The notes under the pieces were generated by a model. That model did no database searches, was not told the DNA's origin, and saw only the letters and a program-made list of their open reading frames with translations. This document shows, piece after piece, positions 34,168 through 43,700 of a DNA stretch of 64,000 nt (positions are counted from its first letter, which is position 1; each line of letters begins with the position of its first letter). The stretch is from positions 961,486 through 1,025,485 of the forward strand of contig NC_017094.1 in assembly GCF_000284315.1 (NCBI RefSeq), given 5' to 3'. The stretch comes from Leptospirillum ferrooxidans C2-3 (GTDB taxonomy: Bacteria; Nitrospirota; Leptospirillia; Leptospirillales; Leptospirillaceae). The position numbers and the translations under genes are program-made.

Positions 34168-34577
34168 GTGACGACGATATCAGAAACCGGTATAGGGATC
34201 TTCTGGGTTTTGTTCCTGAAAATATTGAAAAAAGGTTCAGCCTGGCGGGGCTTTCAGGAAAGCCGGACTCTATCGGGGCTATCGAACGATTTCGGGAAGA
34301 GATGATCCATGACAATCCCCTTGACCGCAAAACACAACAACTGGTGCATTTGGCAATGTTTTTGGCGCAAGGCAATCGGGCGGCGGCCATGCTCCATGTG
34401 CGGGGGGCCCTGAAGGCGGGAGCGACACCCGCCGAGCTTTACGGGGTTTGTGAAACAGGGGCAATTGTCGGAGGAATGCCAGTGTATAGTCTGGCGGTGG
34501 ATCTTGTCCATGATGTTCTTCGGGAGCAAGGTTTTTGGGAGCGTTCCAACCCACCTGCAACATCAGAAACCTCTTGA
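34164..34577 (+). CDS. Carboxymuconolactone decarboxylase (AhpD-like) family protein without the CxxC
   Basis: The core NPLDRKTQQLVHLAMFLAQG, then HVRGALKAGATPAELYGVC and TGAIVGGMPVYSLAVDLV, is the CMD-domain pattern. The two cysteines used by AhpD-type peroxidases are replaced (NRAAAMLH occurs where C-x2-C-x3-H is usual), so peroxidase activity is unlikely. The 137-residue length fits a single-domain member. The ATG overlaps the DinB-family stop, so the two were one transcript. The IS insertion upstream probably lowers its expression too. A good terminator follows at 34651. Confidence 0.78.
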   Translation: MSDDDIRNRYRDLLGFVPENIEKRFSLAGLSGKPDSIGAIERFREEMIHDNPLDRKTQQLVHLAMFLAQGNRAAAMLHVRGALKAGATPAELYGVCETGAIVGGMPVYSLAVDLVHDVLREQGFWERSNPPATSETS

Positions 34578-34650
34578 TCTCCCTTGCTGGCATTCGTTTT
34601 TCAGCAGAGTTTTGTAAAAAAGGGGAGGCAGAACCCCGAAGGGCAAACTA

Positions 34651-34672
34651 ACGGAGGAGCTCCCCCGTTTTT
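34651..34672 (+). terminator. Rho-independent terminator after the CMD-family gene
   Basis: ACGGAGG pairs with CCCCCGT (one mismatch) around AGCT and is followed by five T residues. Confidence 0.6.
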
Positions 34673-34730
34673 GAACAAATAGGAATGCACAGGCCCTTGT
34701 CACCCTGTTGCCGACCGTTCTCATCATGAT

Positions 34731-34762
34731 GCCCCCCGGAATGCTTTTCTGTCCCGGGGGGC
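34731..34762. terminator. GC-rich hairpin between the CMD-family gene and sqr
   Basis: GCCCCCCGG and CCGGGGGGC form a perfect 9-bp stem six bases beyond the sqr stop. Neither side has a T-tract, so termination of the cyd-sqr transcript here is likely from position but not certain. Confidence 0.4.
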
Positions 34763-34768
34763 GATCCT

Positions 34769-36058
34769 CTACTGCTGTAACCGTTCGATTCCCAAAGCTT
34801 TCAGCATGTATTTTTCGTAGATCGGTTCAGAACTCCCTGTTTTCATCTTTCTGATGAAGTATTTTTCAAAGGCGATTTTTGCCAGATGAACCCATTTGCC
34901 CTTTTTCATCCAGGCGACATTTCTGGGGGGGATCTGGGGAAGCGCTACGAATGCTGCTCCGGTGTCTCCCATATCGGCAAGACAGATCGCATTCCATGTG
35001 CCCTTTGTGTCGGGTTCCCGTCCTTCAATCTCCGCCTTGATGTTATGGACGATAGCGGTCACCATCGATTCGATCATGTAGCCTGTTTTGGGTGTTCCTG
35101 TCGGAACGGGGGTTGTCTCAACCGGTGGAATGGCGACACATACTCCGGCTGAATAGATATTCTTGTAGGCCTTGCTTCTCTGGTAGTCATCGATGATGAC
35201 GAAACCACCCGGATTGACCATGTCGGTCACGGCTGCAACGGCCTTGTTGCCCCGGAAAGGCGGAATCATCATGGAATACTTGAATGGAATGTCGTGGGTC
35301 CGGATCGTATTCCCGTCTTGTCCCACCTCCTCGACATGCATCATCTGGTCTTCAACCTTGGTGACCTTGGCATTGGTAATCCACTTGATGTCCTGATTCC
35401 TGAATTCGGATTCCAGCAAACCCTTGGAGTCCCCGACCCCTCCAAGCCCCAGATGTCCAATATAGGGTTCGCTTGTCACAAATGTCATGGGAACCTTGTT
35501 TCTCATCCTGAGCTTTCGAAGGTGACGATCAAGAATAAACGCATATTCATAGGCCGGCCCAAAGCAGCTGGCTCCCTGAAAGCTTCCGACAACGACGGGG
35601 CCGGGGTTTTTTAAAAACTCTCCCAGTTTTTCGTAGGCCTTTTCGGCGTGATCGACCGAACAAACCGATTGGGTAAATCCCTCTGGGCCGGCACCCTCGA
35701 TCAGGTCAAAGGCCAGTCTTGGTCCTGTTGTGATGACGAGGTAGTCGTATCGGATGATCTCTCCATCGATAAGCTCTATGGAGTTTTCTTTTGGTTTTAA
35801 TGCGACTGCTGCCTTTGCAATGAATGTGATCCCTTTCTTCTCAAGATAGGGTCGAATCAGAAAAGTGGTATCGGCGCGTGTTCGCCACCCAACCGCCACC
35901 CATGGGTTTGATGGGACAAACTGGAAAAAGTCATAAGCATTGATGACGGTCACATGAACCTTCTTTCCCAACGTGGATGCCAGTTCATATGCTGCCGGCA
36001 TTCCGCCCGTTCCGGCGCCCAATACTACAATTTCCTTGACCTGGCTCGATATTGTCAT
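34769..36058 (-). CDS. sqr: Sulfide:quinone oxidoreductase, acidophile type
   Basis: SQR is a membrane-associated FAD enzyme that oxidises sulfide to sulfane sulfur/polysulfide and reduces quinone. The 429-residue protein has the FAD motif VVLGAGTGGMPAAYEL and the three cysteines typical of the family: SVCSVDHAEK, GASCFGPAYEYAF and SAGVCVAIPP. The stretch PPVETTPVPTGTPKTGYMIE closely resembles what I recall of Acidithiobacillus SQR. An amphipathic, basic C-terminus (FIRKMKTGSSEP) fits membrane attachment. The start at 36058 has GGAGG seven bases upstream; a longer frame reaches 36121. It is the last gene after cydA-cydB-cydX, so its quinol product has an oxidase made by the same operon. Confidence 0.92.
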   Translation of the reverse strand: MTISSQVKEIVVLGAGTGGMPAAYELASTLGKKVHVTVINAYDFFQFVPSNPWVAVGWRTRADTTFLIRPYLEKKGITFIAKAAVALKPKENSIELIDGEIIRYDYLVITTGPRLAFDLIEGAGPEGFTQSVCSVDHAEKAYEKLGEFLKNPGPVVVGSFQGASCFGPAYEYAFILDRHLRKLRMRNKVPMTFVTSEPYIGHLGLGGVGDSKGLLESEFRNQDIKWITNAKVTKVEDQMMHVEEVGQDGNTIRTHDIPFKYSMMIPPFRGNKAVAAVTDMVNPGGFVIIDDYQRSKAYKNIYSAGVCVAIPPVETTPVPTGTPKTGYMIESMVTAIVHNIKAEIEGREPDTKGTWNAICLADMGDTGAAFVALPQIPPRNVAWMKKGKWVHLAKIAFEKYFIRKMKTGSSEPIYEKYMLKALGIERLQQ

Positions 36059-36150
36059 GTGAATTCCTCCATTTTGGCTATTGTGAACCTGATTTGATCC
36101 ATAACACTTTTCCGGATCCATGACCCGGATTCTGGCAAGAAGAAGTCTTG

Positions 36151-36279
36151 TCAGTACTTCCCATCAACCCTCAATCGATCGATCGTGACCTGGTCTTCCT
36201 GTATCTCAAACCACAGCGCATGCATCACCGAAAGGGTAACAGCCATCGTAACCCCCACAATCCATACGAAATACCACAT
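36151..36279 (-). CDS. cydX: Cytochrome bd small subunit CydX, 42 aa
   Basis: This single-span peptide begins MWYFVWIVGVTMAVTLSVMH, the CydX/YbgT pattern (MWYFxWIxG in E. coli), with a charged C-terminal tail. CydX stabilises the CydAB hemes. GGAAGGAG lies eight bases before the ATG, and the start is 17 bases after the cydB stop. It is short and easily missed. The tail (EIQEDQVTIDRLRVDGKY) is somewhat longer than in E. coli. Confidence 0.9.
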   Translation of the reverse strand: MWYFVWIVGVTMAVTLSVMHALWFEIQEDQVTIDRLRVDGKY

Positions 36280-36296
36280 GTTTCTGACTCCTTCCT

Positions 36297-37433
36297 TTAA
36301 TAAAGAGTGTGTTCTTCCCGTTGGACGGATTCCACGGTGATCGGGCCCCGAAGCACCCAGTAGGCCCAGCTTGTATAAATGATGATGATTGGCGTGAGAA
36401 TGACGGTTGCCCAGAACATCACCAGGAGTGTCAGTCGGCTCGAGGTGGCGTCCCATGCGGTGAGAGAGGATCCCGGATCAAGGCTCGAGGGCAAAATAAA
36501 AGGGAAAAGAGAAACGGCAGCGGTCAGGATCACACCCACTCCTGTCAGGGTTGATCCGGTGAAGGCGAGTCTGCCATTTTTGAACCACCCTCCCAGAAAG
36601 GCAAGACAGCTTCCTGCCAGAACGGTGATGACAATCCCCCAGAGGTTCGGATGCGCATGGAAGTTGTTGAGCCAGGCACCCTGTTCCCGGACCACGGTCT
36701 TGGCAAGGGGATTCGGCATGTCCTGGGGGCCGGGGCCGGAGAGGATCCTGTATCCCGGGATGCGGACAACCCAGAGGCCGATAGCCGCATAAAGGACTCC
36801 GGTACAAACAGAGAGATATCGGACAGCCTTTGAAGCCCGTTGGTGAAGGACCGATTGGGTCCTCATCATAAGGTAGGCGCCACCGTGGAGCGAGATCATG
36901 CAAAGGGAGAGGATTCCAGCAGCAAGTCCGAACGGGTTCAGCAGCTCCCAGAAGCTTCCTTCGTAGAAAGATCTCATGAGGTTGTCGAGTCGAAAGGGAA
37001 CACCTAGAAAGAGGTTTCCCAGTGCGACGCCAAAAACGAGGGCCGGAACGGTTCCTCCTATAAAAAGACCTGTGTCCCAGAATAATCTCCATTTGGGGTT
37101 TTCAATCTTGCTCCGATAATCGAATCCCACCGGCCTGAAAAAAAGGGCCCACAGCACCAGAAGCATTGCCACATAAAATCCCGAGAAGGCGGTTGCATAG
37201 ACAATGGGCCACGCTGCGAAAAGAGCTCCACCAGCGGTGATAAACCAGACCTGGTTCCCTTCCCAGTGGGGACCGACACTGTTCAGTAGGACCCTCCGTT
37301 CGATATCGCTTTTTCCGATCCACGGCAGAAGAAATCCGATCCCCATGTCGAATCCGTCCATGATAAAAAATCCCGAGAGCAGGAGAACGACCAGTCCCCA
37401 CCAAAGCTCTTTGAGCATTCCGTAGTCAAACAT
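36297..37433 (-). CDS. cydB: Cytochrome bd oxidase subunit II
   Basis: CydB is the second membrane subunit of the quinol oxidase that reduces O2 to water without proton pumping. The 378-residue length equals the E. coli protein. Family blocks are visible: [20 protein letters not shown] near the N-terminus, [20 protein letters not shown], and [12 protein letters not shown]. The start at 37433 (MFDYGML) has AAGGAG upstream and overlaps the end of cydA by 8 bases. It is followed directly by cydX. Confidence 0.95.
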   Translation of the reverse strand: MFDYGMLKELWWGLVVLLLSGFFIMDGFDMGIGFLLPWIGKSDIERRVLLNSVGPHWEGNQVWFITAGGALFAAWPIVYATAFSGFYVAMLLVLWALFFRPVGFDYRSKIENPKWRLFWDTGLFIGGTVPALVFGVALGNLFLGVPFRLDNLMRSFYEGSFWELLNPFGLAAGILSLCMISLHGGAYLMMRTQSVLHQRASKAVRYLSVCTGVLYAAIGLWVVRIPGYRILSGPGPQDMPNPLAKTVVREQGAWLNNFHAHPNLWGIVITVLAGSCLAFLGGWFKNGRLAFTGSTLTGVGVILTAAVSLFPFILPSSLDPGSSLTAWDATSSRLTLLVMFWATVILTPIIIIYTSWAYWVLRGPITVESVQREEHTLY

Positions 37434-39012
37434 GGATGTCTCCTTTTTCAAGCATTCCGGAAACGCCCTTTTGTGTGTCGGTTTCAGAATAGAGTTCTGA
37501 TACGGGGCCAATTTTGGCGTATTTTCTCATCAGGCCCAGCTCGACAACCAGAAGAACCGTGTAAAAAAGTGTAAATCCCGCGAGTGAGAAGACGAGACTT
37601 TTGGTTGTCAGGGATGAAGTGGAGAGAAATGTGGGGAGAACGCCGTAAATGGACCAGGGTTGTCGTCCATATTCCGCGACGAACCACCCAAGCTCGCTTG
37701 CGGCATAGGGAAGGGGTATGGAGAAAATGGCGAGTTTCAAAAGCCATGTTTTTTTGTCGCACCGGCTTTTGCCCGAATAGTAGAAAGAGGCAGCAAAAAG
37801 GGCCAGAAAGAAAAATCCAAGTCCCACCATAGCCCGGAATGCCCAAAATAACGGTGTCACTCTGGGGATGGTGTCCAATGCAGCCTGATGGATCTGTTCA
37901 GGTGTCGCAAGAGCCACGTCTTGTCTGTATTTTTTCAGTAAAAGTCCAAAACCAAGATTTTCCTTTTCAGCCATGAACTCTGCTCTGAGAGTCGCGTTCT
38001 TGGGGTCCTTCCGGAGTTTTTCAAGTGCGGTGACCGCGAGAATGCCCTTTTTGATCTTTGCCTCGTTGGAAACCACGATTTCCTTGATCCCGGGAATGGG
38101 CGTGTCATAGGTGCGGGTGGCGATCAGCCCAAGCGCCCAGGGAATCCTGATCTGGAAATCATTCTTCATGTTTTTCTGATCGGGAATGGCAACAAGATTG
38201 AAGGAAGCGGGTGCCGGTTCGGTCTCCCACATGGCCTCCATCGCGGCAAGCTTTGTTTTTTGTCCAATGCCATCGAGGTAGCCGGACTCATCTCCCAGAA
38301 TGATCACGGACACTGTGGCGGCAAGACCGAACGCCGCTGCGATGCGAAAGGATCGTTTGGCCACTTCGAAGTGTCTCTTTTTGAGGAGGTACCAGCCGCT
38401 GATTCCCAGAACAAAACAGGATGCGGTCACATAGCCTGCGCTTACGGTGTGGACAAACTTGGCCTGGGCTGTGGGGTTCAGGAAGAGCTCCCAGAAACTG
38501 TTGACCTCCATTCTCATGGTATCCGGATTGAACTGGGCTCCCACAGGGTTCTGCATCCATCCATTGGCCACCAGAATCCACAGCGCCGACAGGTTGGTGC
38601 CGGTTGCAGTCATGATGGTGGCAAAAAGATGTCCGCCCCTGGACAGGCGGTTCCACCCAAAAAAGAACAGTCCCACAAAGGTGGATTCGAGAAAAAAGGC
38701 CATCAGACCTTCAATTGCGAGGGGGGCTCCGAAAATATCTCCCACATAATGGGAATAATAGGACCAGTTCGTTCCGAACTCGAACTCCATGGTCAGACCT
38801 GTCGTAATGCCCAGTGCAAAATTGATTCCAAAGAGTTTTCCCCAGAATTTTGTCATTTCCTTGTAGACAGGCTTACCTGTCATGACATAAACGGTCTCCA
38901 TGATGACCAGAATGTAGGTCATGCCCAATGTCAGCGGAACAAAAAGAAAGTGATAAAGGGCCGTGATGGCAAACTGCAAACGGGACAGATCCACTAAGCT
39001 CTCGGTTGGCAT
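37426..39012 (-). CDS. cydA: Cytochrome bd oxidase subunit I
   Basis: CydA holds hemes b558, b595 and d and the quinol site. The 528-residue protein shows [20 protein letters not shown] with the heme b595 histidine, [51 protein letters not shown] with the b558 histidine, and [13 protein letters not shown] with the b558 methionine. [13 protein letters not shown] matches the conserved GRQPW motif. It appears to be the long Q-loop form. The start at 39012 has GAGGAG seven bases upstream. A perfect sigma-54 promoter lies 47 bases before it. bd oxidases are known to resist sulfide, which fits the downstream sqr. Confidence 0.95.
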   Translation of the reverse strand: MPTESLVDLSRLQFAITALYHFLFVPLTLGMTYILVIMETVYVMTGKPVYKEMTKFWGKLFGINFALGITTGLTMEFEFGTNWSYYSHYVGDIFGAPLAIEGLMAFFLESTFVGLFFFGWNRLSRGGHLFATIMTATGTNLSALWILVANGWMQNPVGAQFNPDTMRMEVNSFWELFLNPTAQAKFVHTVSAGYVTASCFVLGISGWYLLKKRHFEVAKRSFRIAAAFGLAATVSVIILGDESGYLDGIGQKTKLAAMEAMWETEPAPASFNLVAIPDQKNMKNDFQIRIPWALGLIATRTYDTPIPGIKEIVVSNEAKIKKGILAVTALEKLRKDPKNATLRAEFMAEKENLGFGLLLKKYRQDVALATPEQIHQAALDTIPRVTPLFWAFRAMVGLGFFFLALFAASFYYSGKSRCDKKTWLLKLAIFSIPLPYAASELGWFVAEYGRQPWSIYGVLPTFLSTSSLTTKSLVFSLAGFTLFYTVLLVVELGLMRKYAKIGPVSELYSETDTQKGVSGMLEKGDIHV

Positions 39013-39058
39013 TCTTGATCTCCTCGGCCATGGTTTTAGACTTTGTTGAATATGAAGG

Positions 39059-39074
39059 AGCAATAGTGGTGCCA
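39059..39074 (-). promoter_or_regulatory. Sigma-54 promoter of cydA-cydB-cydX-sqr
   Basis: On the minus strand the sequence reads TGGCACcactaTTGCT. This matches the -24/-12 consensus (TGGCAC, five bases, TTGCW) at every position. Transcription should begin near 39047, about 35 bases before cydA. The divergent gene encodes a GAFTGA-type activator, which such promoters need. Confidence 0.85.
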
Positions 39075-39077
39075 GAT

Positions 39078-39099
39078 CAGATATGGCTTTCAGATATGG
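39078..39099. repeat. Direct repeat CAGATATGG
   Basis: Two exact copies (39078-39086 and 39091-39099) lie 13 bases apart, just upstream of the sigma-54 promoter, followed by a run of nine T residues. This AT-rich stretch could bend DNA or bind IHF between the enhancer sites and the promoter. Confidence 0.4.
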
Positions 39100-39126
39100 T
39101 TTTTTTTTCATTGCATTTTGTCTTTG

Positions 39127-39173
39127 TGTCAAAAATGGCATATAGTGTTCAGATTGGCATGTCAAAATTGACA
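39127..39173. promoter_or_regulatory. Tandem dyad sites, probable activator-binding (enhancer) sites
   Basis: TGTCAAAAATGGCA (39127-39140) and TGTCAAAATTGACA (39160-39173) are related dyads of the form TGTCA-N4-TGnCA. Their starts are 33 bases apart, close to three helical turns. They lie 50-115 bases upstream of the sigma-54 promoter, the normal enhancer distance. The second overlaps the ribosome-binding site of the activator gene, which would allow autorepression. Confidence 0.5.
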
Positions 39174-39183
39174 AGGGGGGATG

Positions 39184-40524
39184 ATGTCGACTGAAAAACA
39201 GGACAAACCACTGGCGATCACAATTTCATCCATTCTGAATGCGTTTTCAGAGCCGATGATTGCTCTCGATTCGTCCTATCAGGTTCTGGCGGCGAACAGG
39301 TCATACATGACGCTTTATCCTTCCGGAAAAGTGAGTGATATTGCGGGCAAAAAATGTCACGAGCTTTCTCACGGATATTCTGTTCCATGCGATCAGATGG
39401 GCGAGAACTGTCCTCTTTCCGCGGTTCTTGCCGATCATGGTGCCCATCGTGTGACCCATGTGCATCAGAGCCCAACCGGTCCCCATGTTGTGGAGGTTGA
39501 ACTGTGGCCGGGAGTGGATCCTGTGAGCCAGGAGGTTTTCTACCTCGAGAAGATCCACCCATCTCCGCTGGATTCCCGGAGCGCTTCCCATGAAGGGCTT
39601 GTCGGTCATTCTCCGATGTTCCTGCAAATGCTCTCCCTTATCCATAAAGTGGCCTCAAAAAATACATTGGTTTTTCTGGAAGGGGAGACCGGAACCGGCA
39701 AGGAGCTGGTCGCTCATGCCATTCACCAGTTTTCTCCAAGGCGGGAGAAGCCCTTTGTTACGGTCGATTGCTCCGGATTGACGGAGACACTGATCGAAAG
39801 TGAGCTGTTTGGCCATGAAAAGGGAGCTTTTACCGGTGCCCAGGGGAAAAAGATCGGTCTTGTTGAAGCGGCAAGGGGCGGGACCTTGTTTCTCGATGAA
39901 GTCGGGGAGTTGCCCCTGTCGATGCAGGTCAAACTTTTGAGACTGCTTGAGACCAATATTTTTCGAAGGGTTGGCGGGGTTGATCCCATCAAGGCGGATA
40001 TTCGGCTGATCTCTGCAACCCACAGGAATCTGAGACGGATGGTCGAGGAGGGGGGTTTTCGGAAGGATCTCTTCTATAGGCTGAACATTTTCCCGATCAG
40101 GCTTCCGGCGCTTCGGGACAGGAAAGGAGATATCCCTCTTTTGATCGAGAGTGTCATGAAACGGTTTTCGGATCACCCTGTTCTGATCGATGAGGATGCA
40201 AGGTCCCTTCTTTTGGGCCACTCGTATCCGGGGAATATCCGGGAGCTCCGAAACATTCTGGAACGGGCCCTCATTCTCTCAGACGGAGAGACGATCACTC
40301 CGGACCATCTCCCTGACCTTCAGGAGAGTCTTCCGGAAATATCGTCTTGGGAGGAATCCAAACAGCTTCTTTCCCTCCGGGAAGCGGAAGGACGATACCT
40401 TGACTGGGTCCTGTCCAGGAGCGAGGAGCCGCTTTCGGATCTGGCCCTCAAGCTCGGAGTGAGTCCCAGAACGCTCTATCGAAAAATGGACAAAAAGAGA
40501 AAAAGGGGAAGCCATCGTGTCTGA
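39184..40524 (+). CDS. Sigma-54-dependent activator, FisR-like, with a three-cysteine sensor domain
   Basis: The 446-residue protein has an N-terminal PAS-like domain (about 10-110), an AAA+ sigma-54 activator domain (about 135-365) and a Fis-type helix-turn-helix at the C-terminus ([20 protein letters not shown]). The AAA+ part keeps Walker A (EGETGTGKE), the sigma-54 loop GAFTGA, Walker B ([13 protein letters not shown]) and the arginine finger region, so it should be active. The sensor has Cys58, Cys69 and Cys76 (GKKCHEL, VPCDQM, ENCPL). Their 11/7 spacing equals what I recall of FisR (Cys53, 64, 71), which senses sulfane sulfur. It has no receiver domain. It is divergent from cydA, whose promoter is sigma-54 type. 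ATG 39184 is preferred to 39181. Confidence 0.88.
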   Translation: MSTEKQDKPLAITISSILNAFSEPMIALDSSYQVLAANRSYMTLYPSGKVSDIAGKKCHELSHGYSVPCDQMGENCPLSAVLADHGAHRVTHVHQSPTGPHVVEVELWPGVDPVSQEVFYLEKIHPSPLDSRSASHEGLVGHSPMFLQMLSLIHKVASKNTLVFLEGETGTGKELVAHAIHQFSPRREKPFVTVDCSGLTETLIESELFGHEKGAFTGAQGKKIGLVEAARGGTLFLDEVGELPLSMQVKLLRLLETNIFRRVGGVDPIKADIRLISATHRNLRRMVEEGGFRKDLFYRLNIFPIRLPALRDRKGDIPLLIESVMKRFSDHPVLIDEDARSLLLGHSYPGNIRELRNILERALILSDGETITPDHLPDLQESLPEISSWEESKQLLSLREAEGRYLDWVLSRSEEPLSDLALKLGVSPRTLYRKMDKKRKRGSHRV

Positions 40525-40741
40525 CTGTATGAAAAAAGGAGTTCTGCGACATGGGCTCATGTGCGTGTTTGTCGGACATTCTTTTATCCAGGAGGCCGAT
40601 TCCACTCGTGAAAAATCCTCAAAAATGGGGTAGATCTTTATTTTTTGAGTAATAATGTTAGAGTATTCTTCAACCAGTTTTTCAAAAAGCAGAGTTTTTT
40701 GGGATTGATCCGCAGAGACGAGGTGGCTATGGGTATCTCCC

Positions 40742-43700
40742 ATGGATAAGACGACAGGCCTCGAACCATCCGGAAAAGGGCGTCCGGAAGGACACAACTC
40801 CCTTCCTGTTGTCGTTGGAGTCGTTGCCTCGGCAGGGGGGCTCTCCGCATTTGCCGAGTTTTTAAAAGGAGTTCCACCCGATAGCGGACTGTCTTTTGTG
40901 TTTCTGCAACATCTTGACCCCTCCCATGAAAGCGCTCTTTCCGAAATCCTTCAAAAGGGAACATCTCTTCGCGTTCTTTCCATCGGGTCTCCGGTTCGTC
41001 CAAAGCCGAACCAAATCTATGTCATTGCTCCGGGAACATCCCTTGTTATCCGGAACGGGGTGCTCTCCCCGTCGACGCTTGATGAGGATCAGTCCCATCA
41101 GCAGCATCTTTTTGACCACTTTCTGGAATCCCTGGCCTCCGATCAAAAAGATCGGGCGATTGGGGTCATTCTCTCGGGCGCGGGTTCGGATGGGGCGGAT
41201 GGGTTGTCTGCCATCAAGAGAAATGGTGGAATAACTTTTGCCCAGGATGATTCAGCCGTATTTCCATCAATGCCCCAAAGTGCCATTTCCGCAGGGTCGG
41301 TGGACTTTATTCTCCCGCCTTTCCTGATCGTCCAGAAGATCCTCTCGCTTCGCCAGTTGGATGGAGTTTGCAGGGATGGATCTTTTGCAATCCCTTCCGG
41401 CGAACCTTCCCCGGATGAGGGTGAAGACATCAAATCCGTTCCGGATGGCTACCGGCGGATTGTTGCCTTTCTTCAACTCCGCACCGGGGTCGATTTTTTT
41501 CTCTACAAGTCCCGCCCATTACTTCGTCGGATCTCCCGGAGAATGCTTCTTTCAAACCGGAAGGACCTGCCGGATTATGCCGATTTTCTGGAAACGGATG
41601 CCGGAGAGCTCGAAGCCCTTTTTTCGGACATTCTTCTGGATGTGACCTCTTTTTTCAGAAATCCCGCGGTGTTTCAGAAGATTGCCGATTCCGTTATCCC
41701 GCGCTTTCTGGCCGGCAGGCCGGGGGAAATGATCCGGGTATGGGTTGTTGGCTGTTCCTCTGGCCAGGAAGCCTACTCTCTTTCCATTCTGTTGACCGAG
41801 TTTTTTGAGAAACAGGCTCTCCCTGCCCAATTCCAGATTTTTGCCACCGACCTGAATGAGGATCTGTTGAGGATAGCCCGTGCCGGTTTCTATGAAGACC
41901 GGTTGATGGACGGGGTGTCTTTTGAAAGGAGATCCCGTTTTTTTACCCGGGAGGAGGGGGGGTATCGGGTTTCGGGGCTCATTCGCGACAGGATTGTGTT
42001 TGCCCGCCACAATATCCTGAAGGATCCTCCCTTTTCAAGGATGGATCTTGTCTCTTGCAGAAATCTTCTGATTTATCTGGACACGTTTATCCAGAACAAG
42101 GTGATTCGCCTGTTTCATTATGCCTTGTCCGAAAATGGCTGTCTTCTTCTCGGTCTTTCCGAGTCGGTCGGCGCCAATTCCCGTCTGTTTCTTCCGGAAG
42201 AGAAAAAGCTGAAAATCTTCTGGAAAAAAAAGATCAAGGGTTCAGTACGAATCCCTGTTTCCCCCAAGTCTCCGGGGTTTGACCCCATCAGGAAGGGCAA
42301 TGAGGGAATCCTGGACCTTCTGCCCGCATGGAAGGCGGAGAAGGAGGTCGCGAGAATACTCATCGGGGAATATGCTCCTCCGGGCGTGCTGGTCAATGAC
42401 CAGCTGGAAATTGTCCATTTCTTCGGATCGACGACGGATTTTTTGTCCCCGCCTTCAGGAAAACCCAGTCTAGATCTCTTCTCCCAGTTGAAACGGAGCC
42501 TGGTTCCCCAGATCAGGGTTCTTCTCTCCAAAGTCCGCAGTGAGCATCAGACTGCGATCAGGGAACGTGTCGGACTCCATCGTGATGATGGGGATATCCT
42601 TCTGACACTGAAGGTCATTCCTCTCAAAAACCTGCCAAGTCCCTATTTTCTGATCCTTTTTGAGAAAGAAGGAGAGACGGAAAAAGGTCGTACCTCGCGC
42701 TTCCATGGGCCTGGCTCCAGCACCAAGCCTCTTGTGGCCGATCAGGCGCTTTCAAGGATTGCCTTTCTGGAGTCGGAGCTTCTGGAGACACAGGATTATC
42801 TGGATTCCCTGAAGGAGCAGCACCAGTCGGTTATTGAAGAGCTTCAGGCGACAGGAGAGGAGGTCCAGTCCGCCAATGAAGAACTTCAAAGCACCAATGA
42901 GGAAATCGAGACTTCGAACGCTGAACTGGAATCGGCTAATGAAGAGCTCTCGACGATCAATACCGAGCTTTCCGAGCGCAATGCCGAACTTCTGCGCGTC
43001 AACAATGATCTGGAAAATCTGTCCGTGAGCATCAATACAGCCATTCTGGTGGTCTCCCGGGATCTGCTCCTCAGGAGTTTTACCCCCATGGCCGGAAAGC
43101 TCTTCAATCTCTCGGTTCTGAACGGAGCAAAGGTCCTCGAAAGGATCGGATGCGAGGTGGATTGTCCCGATATGGAATCGTTCGTCTTGAAGGTTATTCG
43201 TGAGGTTCAGGTTTCCGAGCGGGAAATCAGGGATCATGAGGGGAGAGTCTATCTGCTTCGGGTTCGTCCCTATATGACCGATGATAACAGGATCGATGGG
43301 GCTGTCCTGGTCTTTTTTGACATTACGACGATCAAGGAACATGAACTGGAAATTTCGCGGCGTGAATATGAGATTGAAATGGTTTTTAACGCCGCTCCTG
43401 TCGGGTTTTCGGTCCTCAACTCCGATTTCCGGATTGTCATGGCAAACCAGTCCTTCCTGAAAATGTTCGAGTATTCTTCCGGAGAGATTCTCGGCAGATC
43501 TGTTTTTGATCTGGAGTCCGGAGCGTTTGCCAAAGGGAACCTTCAGAGTTTTTTACATGGCTCGATTGCGGAAAACAAGCCGATCGACTCTCTCAAGTTC
43601 ACCTATGTGAGCGAGAAGAAAGGAGTCCGCACCCTTCTCGTTTCGGGTAACCGTCTTGATCCTGACGATGCGTCTCCCAAGCGGATCCTTTTGTCGGTCG

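Noticed and set aside
40529-40633. 34-codon frame between the FisR-like gene and the CheB-CheR fusion
   Set aside because: No ribosome-binding site and no family resemblance.
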